A DNA stretch of 64,000 nucleotides, from assembly GCF_000699445.3 (NCBI RefSeq), contig NC_067196.1:92351364-92415363 (forward strand), written 5' to 3'. This document shows positions 34,201 to 49,200 of the stretch, in pieces. Source of the DNA: Schistosoma haematobium (taxonomy: Eukaryota > Platyhelminthes > Trematoda > Strigeidida > Schistosomatidae). Below the pieces are notes generated by a model. That model was not told where the DNA came from. It was given only the letters and a program-made list of their open reading frames with translations, and did not search any database. A program made the translations under genes and the position numbers. Position 1 is the first letter of the stretch, and the number at the start of each line of letters is the position of its first letter.

Positions 34201-37200
34201 TAAAAATCGGTTACGAAGGCGTACATGCATTCACCTCCGGCTCTCTCTTAAGTTCTGAGTTTTATACCTCATTATTCCACAACTTTTTTCTCTCACATCT
34301 ATGTGTCTAACAATTTTCCATAACACTTGAACTTCTACTTGATAATTTCATCACGTTGTGTTGATATGATGTCAACTTAAACCATGTGCCAGGATTTACG
34401 ATGATTAGGACTGACTGAATGCATGTGTTGATACACGAAGGTTCTTCTTTGTATTGTAAAAGAGTGCAAAACTGTCCATCGTTGATGAACCACAAATTAG
34501 AGTACAATATCTATTAAACTGTCTAACAGATGAAGACTTCAAATATATTCTCCTAAACAAATAAAAAAATATAAATGGATCTTCAACACAACTCACTTCT
34601 AATTGAAAACGCACGGCAAACCAACGCTTTGATGTGTCGTAAGTGGTAAGTTCACCCATATTCACAAGAGCTGCACGTTGAACACTAGGTAATCCTCCAC
34701 GCCACAATCCAATAATTCCACCCTCGGAAATAATTTGTTTAGCTGTACGTGTAAAACTTAAGCGTCTGAAATTAGAACAAATGAAAATATTCCTGATTAA
34801 ATTGATTATTTATACAATAATGTAATAGAATTAACTAAATATTCCGTAAAATAACAGCTGGGAAAGTATAAAAGACAGTTGCTTGATTCTGTCTTGTGGG
34901 AAAAACAACAGAAGCGAAGTACACACTACAGCGCACGAGTCTTAGACGCCCGATAATTATTGAGGCTAGCACTTTAGATGCTATATTAGTCAAACTAATC
35001 CCTCTTTGGTTAACGCAGGATGATTTTGACCCCTTCTTATATATTGGAACAATCAGTGACTGCAAACAGTCAGATGGGATTACGTCCAACTCCCATATTT
35101 GGGTTTAAAAACATTATTCAACCTAATCGCCAAAACTGGACCACAATCCTTAAAGACCTCTGGAGCCAATCCATCTGGACCAACTGCCCTTCCTCATTTC
35201 AGATTAGTTATAGCTTTTTGAACTTCAATGTTCCATTCAAACTGTTTAAGAATGGTGGTTAGTTGTAGAGTAGCTGAAGGCCAGCTAAACTGCTCTCTAA
35301 AGTGTTCTGCTCATCGTTCCAAAGCTCTGGGCTGAGAGCAGATAAGTGTCGGCTTTTCCCGAGAGCGTCTCACCTACACTTGACTTCTTAATTCCAGTTT
35401 CTTTTATTAATCTGTAAAGCTGTCTGATGTTACCTACAGACGCCGCCTTTTCCATCTCTTTTGCTTTCGTTGCCCACCACTGCTCACGGTCGTTCCTTAG
35501 ACTTTTGCTTAACCTAGATCTGATTTGTTGTCACTCTTCATCGTGTTCAGAGCCTGATGGGATGAGTTTACGGGAATCCATCAGTGCAATAAACCTAGAG
35601 GAAATCCATTGGTTCTTTGTAACCCTGTGGTTTAAATCACTGATATGTCACTGCTGTTTCCACAGCAGTTTGTATAGCTTTCCAAGCAACATCTGGGTCA
35701 ACCTCGTTTTCAGAACTACCTAATTGTGACGTCAGTTGTTCCTGGAACCTGCTTTTGGTTTTCTCGCTACTCAATTCAATTTTAATGGGTTTTTTTACTG
35801 TGGCTCTTTTGCGTCCAGTGAGGCGCAAGCAGATGCGTACCCGTATCAGGGCGTGGTCGGAGTCCAAGCAGGTACTCCAGAATGAGCGACAGTCTTCTAT
35901 CGAGCCTCCCCAACGATGACTGATGGCAATATGGCCTATTTGAGTCCACCGTTGGTTTGGTGCAGGGGGTCACCATGTTAGACGATGTCTCTCCTTATGC
36001 TTTAGATCAATGTTTGCTAAAAATAAACGATTGAGCACAGTTGCAGCAGACGATCACCATTATCTGTTCACTGAGCCAGAATACTAAAATACCCACCTAA
36101 ATCTCTTACTGTTTGGTTTAGGTTACATACATGGGTATTAAAGTAACCTGCTACAAATACTATGTCTAAGTGTTCAGCTTTCTGAAGAAGCTCAGAAAGC
36201 TTTCTATAAAATTCATCTTTCACATCATCCAGGCTACAGTCAGTGGAAGCGTAGGCAGAAACGACGAAAAGGCAACGACGTGTGTCCCTATCCTTCCGAG
36301 TTATTACGAAGACGTTCAGCCGAACAGCACATAGAAGACTGTTGATGAAGATCCATTCTAACATTGCTTGTTCTGCCCTCGTACTTAATCCAATGCCTAC
36401 ACCTGCCAGTCCGCGAGAACTAGCCATCGGGTCGCCGAATACACGAGGAGTATATCTCTTCGGCTTCCCATTTTGGTCAGGTCATGTCAGTGAGGTCAAG
36501 TGAATGACCACACTAGGATCCCGCATACGTGTTTCGGAGACTCGGCATACATCAATGGTACGAGATTGTTACTTATGCCCAACCACCGACTGCCTTGACG
36601 TGCGATGTTCAGTGGTGTAGGAGTAGGTTGGAAGAAAGCTAGGGGCGGCCAGACCAAAACATGGCACAAGTCCATGAAGTCACTGATAAGTGGACTGAGT
36701 CATGTTGGTAGGTGTAGACTACCTGGTTGGGGACCGCGAGATGATAGCAACCGATGGTTAGAGACCTTGAATGACATGGCTCAAAATCGTTTGCAATGGC
36801 GCAGGTGCATACACTCTTTGTGTTCTTCCAACTTCTAATCTCCTGATTCCTACTTGTCTTTCTTTTTCTCTTCCCAAATTTATTTCACTGTATTATACTC
36901 TTTAAATAACATCTCCAAACCCAAATCTTCCCGATTACTGCTTATACTCTTTACTACCTCCACCACTATGGGATTTGAATAGACAACTGCATCTCTGTGC
37001 TAATGTGGTACGATAATTCGAACTGATGTACGTACGTACGAAGTTCTACGTTGTTACTGACTGACTGACTGACGAGATTCTAGAGTTTTAGCCAAGGAGG
37101 CCTGTTGGCCGATTGGACATAGGGTTCGTACGTTGAAGGTTCCAATGTGTAGTTTGGAGCGAGGTTTCAGTAGACCCGAGACAATATTTTGAGCACTAGT

Positions 37201-40200
37201 ATCGTTGGCTATGGTGACACTTGAGAAGTAAGCCAAAAGAGGAAGTTTAGCGTTGAAAGTTGATGTGGGAGGAATAATAGGAATTGAAGAGGGAGATCGA
37301 TTATGAATACAGTGATCTTGAGTGCTGTTAGAGGTATGAGGGTAGTCATCACTTCCCGGTTGCCCACACTGTAGAAGAGTTCTTCTGGAGGTACCTGAAA
37401 AAAAAATTGGATTAGAGGTGGTCTTAGTGACCTGAGAGAGTGACTGCAGTGCCCAAGGGACAACTTCTTGAGGCTGGTCATACATGACTTTTGTGTTAGC
37501 TCCGCTTCGTACTTGTTGAGACCTTACCACCGGAGACGGATATCCACGGGATGAGGTGAGGTGTGTATTTTTAAGGTCGACTTTTTCTAATCCTACCCTT
37601 TCTTTGTGGGAATGCAGCAACGCCGTTATGCTGGTTGTCTAGAGGAAACACCTTACAACTATCACACCTCTGTACAGTCGGCAGTACGACTTCACCCTCT
37701 GACCTTGGGTTTACCGCTTTTGGTCTTACCGCTCTTCAACCGACCTCTCTGGCATGATAGGATCTTGAGGAACGATTGTTCAAGCCAGGATAGATCGATT
37801 GGTTCATCACGATAGTCAAACCCGACCATCACGTCAAGGTAGCAGCAACGATCGGGAACTTTCTTTTACTGTACGGAATTATTGAATTAGCAGGTTCACG
37901 GTCAAAAAAATGTAAAGACTCAATAAGAAATCAGTTGTTCATAGCACAAATCAAACTGATTAAAATGTAACTGATTGATCACGGAATAGTGATCAATGTC
38001 ACGTTTTTCAAGTCCTTCAGTGCTGACCACAATTCAATTCATCAGCTTGTAATGTGGTCACCGGTCTAAGTAACCCTAAATCCCGTGTAATATGTTGCGG
38101 TGTGACGTAGTCTGAGATACACAGGTAGGAAACCATGCAAGCGTACCTGCAATCTTGAGGGGACTGATGCTCCCTATGAAATTCGAACCCGTGTCATCCA
38201 GTTTTGCAGTTTGGGGCGGCTAGAATTAAGGGACCAGACGGGTACATTGGGCCAACGAGAAATTGGTCAGATGATAACTGCATGGTATTAGCTAAGAAAC
38301 AGTTTTTATTGCCAAGGGATGAGACATGCACGGTTTGGTCAATAGACTCCTCTTCAAATGTCAGTCTTTCACTCAAATAGCATGGTTGGGCTCGTTGTAT
38401 AGGAAGATTGGGTATCACTATTAGTACTCGCACATCACAAATCGCAACACATACAAACATTATTCAATATTTAGTTAGTTGTAAATATCATTGACCAAAC
38501 GATCAGTCGTGACCTGAATAGCTTGATGATAACATTGAAGATAATAAATATGATACGAAAATATGACAGCAAACGTTTGCCTTAAAACATTGAAATCAAG
38601 CAATCTAGTGATAAAGGGAAGCTCCTAGTTATCGAATTCTAATGTGCTTAATCTCATGAAAGCCATCACAATTCAAGCTGAACCTGTGAAACTTACTTAC
38701 TGATGACCAGTAGGCAATTCAGTTGGCTTAGAAGGTTTGTAATTATTCAGATGTTGTTCTGACATCCATCTGCGTTCTGTTTGCAACCGAACCTGAATGA
38801 AACAATAAAATTACTATTTTTAAATAACTTCTTCGTTTTATTAAAATTACAATTTTTGATAAATGATGAATTTTAGATATTTCCTAACAAAGATTTACCA
38901 ATCTAAATTTAAACAATAATGCGTTGATGAAAAGTACTATAAACGACCGACACAAGGTTTTCGACAATGAAAGTGATCACTTTGTGCGAACAACAAAACC
39001 TGCCCCGTGAATGTTAGCAGGATATAGATTGGATTAAAGCATGTTCCGTGCACGATTGTATTAGGGCACTTTGACTAGCTATTTCTTAACTAACCAAAGC
39101 TAGCGACTACTTGGGGAAGACTCTAGAATCTAATGTGAAAATTATAAATATATTAACGTTTTTCTTATTACGATTCTTACTTGCACCCAACCATCTTATT
39201 TGGAATATAATTATGTCTCTCTTCAACTATGTTCTGACTTGAGAACTTGTCGAGTGAAGTAGTAGCTAAGAGTACTAAGCAATGAGTAACTGGGTCTTAA
39301 ATAAAAAGAGAATTCATAACAAGAGTAGGTAAATTTATAGATGAACATCGATCTATCTTTCTATAGACTTATACATTCATCACAAATAAAATACGTTTCG
39401 AAGATGAGTACGAAAACCCAGACATAATTATTGATTTACATTGTGGTTTTTCTCATGCTTAACATTTTATTAATCCTCAGTAATTCTCCTTTTTGATCCT
39501 GTTTCGTTTTTTAGTTGATATCACTGCATTTAGACCTGCTTAAATATTTGGGCTTTAGTGAACAAGAACACGGGTGGGGACAATCGAATGTGTTTGACTC
39601 ACACTTCATTGTTCTTGCATTTTCAGACAAATTGCATCCTGTTTCCATTCTTTACTGTTCGATCCTCTTTTCTCTCTGCTGCCAGATATTCTGTTCACGA
39701 CTAACATCATATACTACTTATATCTATATAAGTAGCACACACCACAGAGCCACCTATTCCTGCCATCTGGATATTTCAACAACTTATCTTTTGCTTGTTT
39801 GTTTTAACACATCATTATTCCTATTAGTCTCATAATCTATTCAGGTGCGTTTGTAAAACGATTACTACATTTCGTTGTACAACTTACAAAAGAGCCTAAT
39901 CAAAGATATTGTGGTTGCTGGTAATATGCATCGAAAAGAATATACATTATTCCAATGTCGATTCATGGACTGCTAACATTTACCTGACAACCATTCAATA
40001 TTTATCGTAAAGATCGATCAAGAAATAAGAAAAGGAAACTTGTTGAAATACTTTATGATGAGAATTTTATATTTTACCAAAAATATAATATTTAATAGTC
40101 ACTAATAATGATAATAAAATAATAAAAATGTGAGGAATTAAACCGAAACACTTTTCAATGGACTTTGAGATTAGTTCGTTTGCTTGTAAAAGTATATTTT

Positions 40201-43200
40201 GAATCTGAATATGATGAATGTCGTGAAGCTGTATGATCATATACTCATATCTATACCATAAAATCTAAAATCTTTTTTATTTGTAAAAAGCAAACTAAAT
40301 ACAACATCAAACACACCATGTGATCAATAAAATGTTCGTCAAAAAAAGAACAAATTTTATGATTTACCTTAATTAGATCAATGGGACTTGCTAAGAACTG
40401 AGCAAAAGATCCAGCTATTACCCCAGTAAAAGCTGCTTGAATAACAAATTTCGAATTATTCTCATAAATTAGTTCAGTGTTCGTTTTTTCCATGGCAGAT
40501 AGTTTCTGTTTTGGCATAACATGTGACTTATCTATGGCAAATAGATCATGATTTAGAAATACAAACCTGAGAAAGAATTCTTAGTTGATTTTACAGTGAA
40601 ATGACTTGCAGGAGGTAAATGGAAAATATCTTGGCGAATAATTTCATAGATTGGCATCCTTGCTCCTGTATAAACTATGAGAAAATAATATACCATGTAA
40701 AAAACGAAACAAAACCCTCGAAGATAAAAAATTAGTATGTTAAATAACTTCTGATATTGCAACAGATGAATTGCAAAAATGGTAGTCAATAAGACTTCCA
40801 AGTGTAGTAGAAAGTGATTCATACCTACGGATTTTAAAGTAATCGGTATGCTGAGAACGCTCTGTTATGAGTATATCAGGAATTTCGCAGATCATGGTCA
40901 AAATACAAATTATACAAGGTCAGACATATTAGGTCACACAAAAAGCATATTATATATTCTCAGTAATCGAATATTTACCCTTAAACGGCATGTACTTTTT
41001 ATTCGATATTTACCCTTATTTTCCAACTCACTCAGTAGCTCGTTTATATCGGAAGTACTGTCCTGTCTAGTTGATATCAAGCCTCTGAATGATCGGGTAT
41101 CGAAACGCTAACAACGAATACAAAGTCTGATTCAGCTTTCCTTGGCCCATATGCCCCGTTCAAACTGACCTCCAACGTTCGCACATTAATGCGGAACGGT
41201 CAACAGATAGGTTTACTTGTCTTTGGAAAGCCCTGACATCCAGGCTTGCTGAAGTTCGCAGACCCGTATTCAAAACTCTAGCGAGGGACTACAAATTCGC
41301 TATCCATATACAGTTCCTAAAAGCTTGTTTTGTGTGTGCTTTTATCTGGGGACCCTGAGATATTAGGGTTCCGTTTGGCTAGGGTTACTGTCGCGCCAGA
41401 GTAACCAACTGGATCCTTATCAACAGTCGTTTTTGTGCTGTTAGACTAGAAGTCTCCATCAAAGTGCACACCTCGATTACTGGCAATTACAAATTTTATT
41501 TTCCTTGCTTTTAGAGAAAGACAATGTTATATTTCCTTGTTGTGTAAATCTTTAAGTCTGATCGTTTACTTATCAAGACTATTGTTTTAACTCTAATTTC
41601 GGTTAAAATATTAAAAGAAATATCGTTTTCACTAGTTTTCATCTGTACTCATTCCATTTAGTAGAATAGTTTAAAAAAAACCTGTAACTGATACCCGGTG
41701 GAGAGACGAATGCAGGTACGATGAGTGCAAAGAGTGGTACCACGAGTCTTTAAAAGGTGTAGTATTTTCGGCTGCGTATGGTTGTGGAAGTATTGTTGCT
41801 CGGATGTAATCGGTTTGTCATCAAAAGCTATTACAATGGTGAAAGTGGCTAAAAATCGAAAGTAACATTTTCGGCCATGGGGAGGAATAAAACGATATTT
41901 AACCCGTCGATACACAAATCGATGGACAATCGTTTTAAGAAAGTTCGATGCTGACTGTCTCTTCAAGGTCGAGTAGATAAAAGGCTGATTTCAGAGGTTT
42001 GGCAAAAACAAAACCCTAAGAAAGCTAACTTTAAACGTGCTTCTTTAGTGCTTCGTTGTCTTAACAACAACAACAGGCAGGAGACATAGCAAACCCAGTT
42101 GGCAAGTCAAGCCTATCTGTATCAGAGAAAATCACAAACAATAGGTCTCATAGACCCAACACATCAATAAACCAACAGTATCTGAAATTGGATGGATACA
42201 AGTGAAAAATAGAAAAAGAAACAGCCTGGTATCATAAAGGAAAACTAGGTTCCCTTAACTGTAGTTGAAAAACGAAAATTTGATCATTGCGAAAAGTCGG
42301 TTATATTCAACAGAGTCGAGCCTGCATGTTGTTTTAGGAATAACGCGGGCCTATTTAAAGATCTACTTAATGAAATAAAACCCCAAGAGATCACATGAGT
42401 CATTCTCCTAAAAGTTTATAGACAAAGGAAACAGTTGACAGACTCGAGAGTAAATCAAACTGTTACTTAAAGTGGTACATAAATCTACAAATAATAGATC
42501 TAAAAATGAGAAGTGCACATGAACTAAAAAGATCAGGTGTATTTGTATCGCTGATGGTATAAAAAAGGCAGCTGGGAAAAAGCTGAATTTGCAACTACAA
42601 GACGGAGAAAAGGATCTCACGATGGTACGTTTTTTAGAGTAATGAGGCTTCTGAAGCGAATGATGTCGAAGCCACTTCTAGTGTAGCATTAAGCCACTTA
42701 AATGTTCATCGGACTGGATCATGAAGAACTCGACATCTGAGAGAAAACATGGAATAGCAATGGACAGCTCAGAATCAATTAGACGATTTGGACTTCGCAG
42801 ATGACCTAGCCCTCTTATCGCATACACACGAACAAATGCAGATAAAAACAGCCAGTGTAGCAGCAGTCTCTGCATCAGTAGGCCTCAGCATACACAAGGG
42901 GAAAACCAAGGTCCTCAAATTCAAAGCGGAGAACAGCAATCCAATCACACTTGATGGCGAAACTCTGGAAGATGTAGAATCCTTCACATATCTGGAAAGC
43001 ATCGTCGATGAACAAGGAGGTTCAGATGCAGACGTAAAGGCGAAGATTGGCAAAGCAAGGACAGCATTCCTACAATTGAAGAACATATGGAACTCAAAAC
43101 AACTTTCAACCAATATCAAAGTGAGAATCTTCGATACGAACGTCAAGGCAGTTCTGCTGTGCGGAGTTGAAACTTGGGGAACTGCAACAACCACCATCAA

Positions 43201-46200
43201 GAAGGTATAAGTATTTATAAATGGTTGTCTATGCAAGATACTCAACATCCATTGGCCGGATACCATCAGCAACAGCCTTCTGTGGGAGAGAACAAACCAG
43301 CTTCCAGCTGAAGAGGAAATTAGGAAAAGACGATGGAAATGGATAGGACATACATTACGCAAATCATCAAACTGCATAACGAGGCAAGTCCTAACTTGGA
43401 ATCGTGAAGGGAAGCGGAAAAGTGGAAGGCCAAAGAACACATTACGTCGGGAAATAGAAGCAGATATGAAAAAGATTAATAACAACTGGAAGGAGCTAGA
43501 AAGGATTGCCCAGGACAGGGTTGGATGGAGAATGCTGGTGAGCGGCCTATGCTCCTTCACGAGGAGCAACAGGAGTAAGTAAGTAAGTCGGTTACTATGT
43601 TAAGCCCATATACCTTATTCCAGCTTTCGGACAGCCCTATCTATTCATTCTACTTGAGTCACATTTTGACCTTGTTAATTAGCCGCTTATCAATCTTGAC
43701 TGTTTTCATATGATCGCATATGTGCGTGTACATTTCTTATCCTATTCATCACATGTCTGTAACTTATTTTTGTGTGACTATAAATACTGATGAACGCTTG
43801 ACTAAATGGGAGTTCGCTTACCCGCCAAAAGTCCATTCTCGTTATTTGACTTATTTAATTCCGTTATTGACTAACGCGATTTAAGTCGATGATTATATAC
43901 GAGGAGAGACAACGTATACATTTCGACAACAATCATTCATACGATCAAATTGGAGTCAGATACCGGGCCATTAAAATACAAACGCCTTAAGTTTGCCTAA
44001 CGTGTGATCTGAGCTAGGTGTACAGACAGACTCTTGTATACCACCTTACCCAGTCTGTGCGCCGCACAAATAAGGAAATGAAATCGTGAAGCGATGAAGG
44101 ACGAGTACAACGAGAAGAGAATAAATGAATTAAAATAAGTGAATAGGAGCAGTATGCAATCGATGAAACAGTCCATTCGTTAATACAACCAAGAATTGTT
44201 ACAGCTAAGTGAGTTTTATTTTTAAGAATGTAAAACAATACTATAGCATAACTGCCATTGGCTTTAATTTATTTTCCTATTAATTATTTGAATCTTTCCA
44301 TTGATGTTTAGGGCTGCAATCGATCAGTGGCAATCTGGACTCAGTAACTTATTGGATAACGCGGTTGCGTTTGAAGAGAACGGAATTGGGTTGGAGTGCC
44401 GAAGTGAACATCAACTCTATGATGTAGGTACATCCGGCTGACGAGCCCAAAATGGGGCAAAACGAGAGTCCTGGACTCCAAAATTAACTTTCATTATAGC
44501 GATATCGGCTATGTTCTGAGTTATCTCTGAAAACGACGAAAGCCACAAATTGCGACGTTTTCAAGAAATCAACCAAGATGTAAAGGATAGAGATACAAAA
44601 TTCATTACATAATGCTGCAAGATATCATAAAATAACTCCGCTTGCAGCACTTTCACGGCTACTGCAGTTCTCAAGACCGAGTAAAGGAGGGTTGGGCATG
44701 GGGTCAGCAACTAAATCCCATAAAAAACAATCTCCATAAAAACGCCAGCCAGATCAAATAAATTAGACATCTTCAACTATGCACTGGGAGTAGAAGGATC
44801 TCCATTCAGAACAATTGTCACGCCTAGTGATGAAAGTCCAGATTCTTCGGCGGAACACATGAGGCCGACGCCCCTTCTAACAACAACACAAACAATTAAT
44901 ATAGGTACACGAAATGTTTAGACAATTAGAGAGACCTGAAAGACCAGTCAAATAGCAACAGAAATGAGGAGATACAACTTGACGTTGCTCAGAATCAGTG
45001 ACACCCACTGGATCCAAGCTGGACAGAACATGATTGGCAGCGAAACATGGCCATTAAGAGTAGAAGATACTCGTAAGCTACTAGTATTTGACCACAGATG
45101 CCTCAGAAATATTGCTGGCGTCAGCTGGGATCACCGGATAAGTAATAGTGAGGTTAGATGCAGGGTATTGGGGAATGATGGTAAATCAGTTGATGAGGTT
45201 GTGAATCTTCATCGACTGAGATGGTTAGACCACTTGTTACGTATGCCCGAACACTGATTACCACGATGTGCAATGCTAACCGGTGTTGGAGATGGTTGGA
45301 AGAAAGTTAGGGCGGCCAAACCAAAATGTGGCATCAGTCCTTGAAGTCACTAACTTCTATTCTCAGCCATGTTGGTAGATGCAGACTACTTGGGTGGGGT
45401 CCGCGTGACTATCGTAACCAATGGTTGGAGACTCTTGGTGACATGGCTCAGAATCGATCACAATAGCGTAGGTGTATACACTCTCTGTTTTCTCTTAAAC
45501 AGTGAGATTAAAATCACTTCATATCTTTCTTTCTACGAACTATTTCTTTCTCCCTGTACTATATCCTTATTGCAATCTTTCTTTTATATATTACCACCCC
45601 TGAATTAACTACTTTTATGAGTCCGGTGTTAATGAGGTATGGCAACTTGGACCGATGCATATATGTGCCTGGTCCTACGTTGTAGCTGACTGATTGACTG
45701 ATGGGTTCGAGAGAGAGGTTGCTGCACTCTGGTCACGAAGAGGAAAATGCTCTACACACTCAGGGAGTTGCTCTGATACTGGCCAAAGAAGCATGCAAAG
45801 CACTCATAAGATGGGAATCTCATGGACTCAGGATCATCAAAGCATCCTTCAAAACAAAGAAGGAATCACAATCAATGTCAGTCAGTCAGCTACAACGTAG
45901 GGACAATTAACAACAGTCGGACAAGAACAGAGAAAGTCAAGGCACAAGCTGAATACACAGAAGCAAACAAGTAAGTGAAGAAGAGCATTAGAACCGACAA
46001 GCAGAAATACGTGGAAGACCTACCTAGCAAGGATAAAGGAAAAAGCTGTAAGAGAAGGAAATATGAAACAACAATACGACACAACAGACAAACTGGAAGG
46101 GAAATATTGTAAACCAGAGAGACTAGTCAAGGACGAAGAAGGTAAGCCAATCACCGAAATTCAAGGACAAAGGAACAGATGAGCAGAACACATTGAGGAA

Positions 46201-49200
46201 CTCTTCAATAGACCAGCTCCATTGAATTCATCGGACATCGAAGTAGCACACATAGAACTTCCTATAGATGTCACTCCACTAACGAACGAAGAAGCAGGAT
46301 GGTCGGTCATCAGACAAATGAAGAGTGGGAAAGCAGCACGACCTGACAATATACCAGCCGAAGCACTAAAGTCAGACACAGAAGTAACTGCAAACATGCT
46401 CTACTCTCTATTTAGAAAGATTACGGAGGAAGAACAAGTGCCGACAGAGTGGAAAGAAGGAATTCTCGTCAAGATACCAAAGAGAGGTCTGAGCACATGC
46501 GAGAACTCTAGAGGCATCACACTACTGTCACTACCACGAAACGTTTCCAAACGAGTGTTGCTGAACCGGATGAAAGACTCAGTAGACGCCCAATATCGAG
46601 ATCAACAGATCGGATTCCGTAAGGATCGGTCATCCACAGATCAAATTGCGACAGCACAGATCATCGTTGAGCAACCAATTGAACGGAGTTCACTTCCTCG
46701 ATTATAAGAAAGCATTTGACAGTGTGGATAGGAGAAACTTATGGAACCTTCTTTAACATTGTGGAGCAAGTAGCTGAGAAAATTGTCAACATCTTGAGGA
46801 ATTCATACGACGAACTTCAGTGCAAAGTCGTGCGTGGAGGACAGCTGTCAGACAAGGCTGTTTACACACTCTCTCCCTTCTGTTTCTTATGTTGGTTGAC
46901 TGGATTATGAAGACCATCAAATCTCAGGGGAAGCACGAAATAAAATGGACGGCTTGGATGCAACTAGACGATTTGCCCTTCCACCGCATATGCATCAACA
47001 GATGCAGGTCAACACAAACAGTATAGTAGCAATAGCCTCTGAATCAGTACGCCTCAACACACACAAAGTAAAAAACAACATCCTCGAATGCAACACAGAG
47101 AATACCAACCCAATCACACTTAGTGGAGAAACTATGGAAGAGGTGGATTGTATAACGTACATGGGGAGCATCATCGATTAACAAGGATCTGATGCAGACG
47201 TAAAGGCAAGGATTGGAAAAACAAGGACTGCATTCCTACAGCTGAATATATGGAACTTAAAACAACTGCCAACCAATATTAAAGTCCCAATCTTTAATAC
47301 GCACGTAAAGACAGTTCAACTATGGGAGAGAATAAACCAGGTTCTAGCTCAGGAGGAAATTAGGAAAAGACGTTGGAAGTGGGTAGGATAGACATTGAGG
47401 AAATCATCAAGTTGCAACATGAGGCAAGTGCCAACTTCGAATCATGAAGGGGAATGGAGAAAAGGAAGACCAAACAACACAATGCGTCGGGAATTGGAAA
47501 CAGACATGACAACGATTAATAGCAACTCGAAAGGCGTAAGTATATATTATTATATCATATTATATTATATATATTATATTATTATATTATTTGTATTTAT
47601 CAACCATTAAATGAGACAGTGAGTAACTGTGAAAATTACTTCCTTTATTCATCAGAAAAATTCGATAAAAATAAAACGTCTTACCATGCGAGCCCATATC
47701 AAAAAGAAACCTTTGTACAAAGCTGAGAATCCCTCATTTTTAACAGTTTTACGAAAACAATCAATCACTCCGGCATATAATAGACCGCTTCCATTTATTG
47801 ACGACGATGCTGTTATACGTTGATTCATCATTCGTGTTTTTATCATATCAGCTGGTGTTAAAAGTACTGCCGCAATCTTTTGGAGGAAACGACGATCGAA
47901 CACAGAGAGTTGTCTAACATCCTCAATTCAAAAAGTCCAGGTTTCACAGGCATAGAGGAAAACTGCTCTCACCGACGCGTTATAGATCAGACCTTTTACA
48001 ACCAGACTAACATCACAGAGGCGCCAAAGAGGGCCCACACTGGCATAAGCCGCTCTGGCTTTCACTATACGTGTATTGATCTCATCACTCACTCCACCAC
48101 CAGCACTTATGCAGCTACCTAGATACACGAACTTCTCGACTACTTCTATCTGCTCGCTACTCAGGGTGAGTGCAGGATCAGGGTCCTGCCGGTCTCCAGA
48201 CAACAGACCAAAACCGCCATTACTTACATCCATCAGAGCTGTTTGCAGAATGTCATCGACGGCAAAACTGAAGAGGAATGGTGAGATTGGGCAACCCTGC
48301 CTAACCCCACTGCTCGGATGGAACAATGAAGAGAGGTGGTTGTATGCCCTCACTCTGCCTGAGGTGTTTTTATATAGAACCTTTAAAATGTTAATAAACT
48401 TCTCAGGCACACCCTTCTTCAATAGAAAATCCCAGAGAACAGTCCTGTCTAACGAATCGAAGGAAGCCCTGTTGTCAAGAAACACTACGGTTTTTGGCTT
48501 GTGATAATTATGACGGTGTTAACATATGGCAGAGGGTGAAGATATGATCAATACATCCCAGTAGACAGTCGTTTGTGCGCTGTCCGACTGAATGGAACAA
48601 TGAGGATCCGAAAAGATAGGGACACTCGTCGTTGCCTCTTCGTCGTCTCTGCCTATTCTCCCACTGACTGCAGCTCAGATGATGTAAAAGATGAGTTTTA
48701 CAGAAAGCTTTCGGACCTTCTTCGAAAAGCTAAGCGCTCGGATGTAGTAATAGTGGCCGGTGACGTTAATGCTCAAGTAGGTAAACTAAGCGATAGGGAA
48801 AGACACCTAGGTGGATCTTATGGTGTCGTGGCTCAAAGAACAGATAATGGCAACCGTTTGTTGCAGCTATGCTCAGATAACCGCCTGTTCCTTGCAAATA
48901 CTAACTTTAAGCATAAGGAAAATAATCTTTTAACATGGCGACCCCCTAATTCGTCCCAACGTTGGACCCAAACAGATCACATCGCTATCAGCCACCGATG
49001 GAGGGGCTCGATAGAAGACTGTCGCTCATTCTGGAGCACATGCCTAGATTCAGATCATGCTCTAGTGCGAGCGCGTATTTGCTTGCGTCTTACTGGACGT
49101 AGGAAAGACGCTGCAAGGAAACCTCTTAGGGGCCTACTTAATGATAGTCAAGCTAAGAGTATATTTCAGGAACAACTAGAAAAACAGTTAGGCAGCCATA

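Noticed and set aside
40850..41480. Possible gene between UCP4 exon 3 and 42 kb
   Set aside because: Short frames only, with no splice-bounded open stretch and no recognised domain.
47685..47875. Treating the exon-7 duplicate as a second UCP gene
   Set aside because: It lacks its acceptor and about 45 coding bases, and no other duplicated exons are present.
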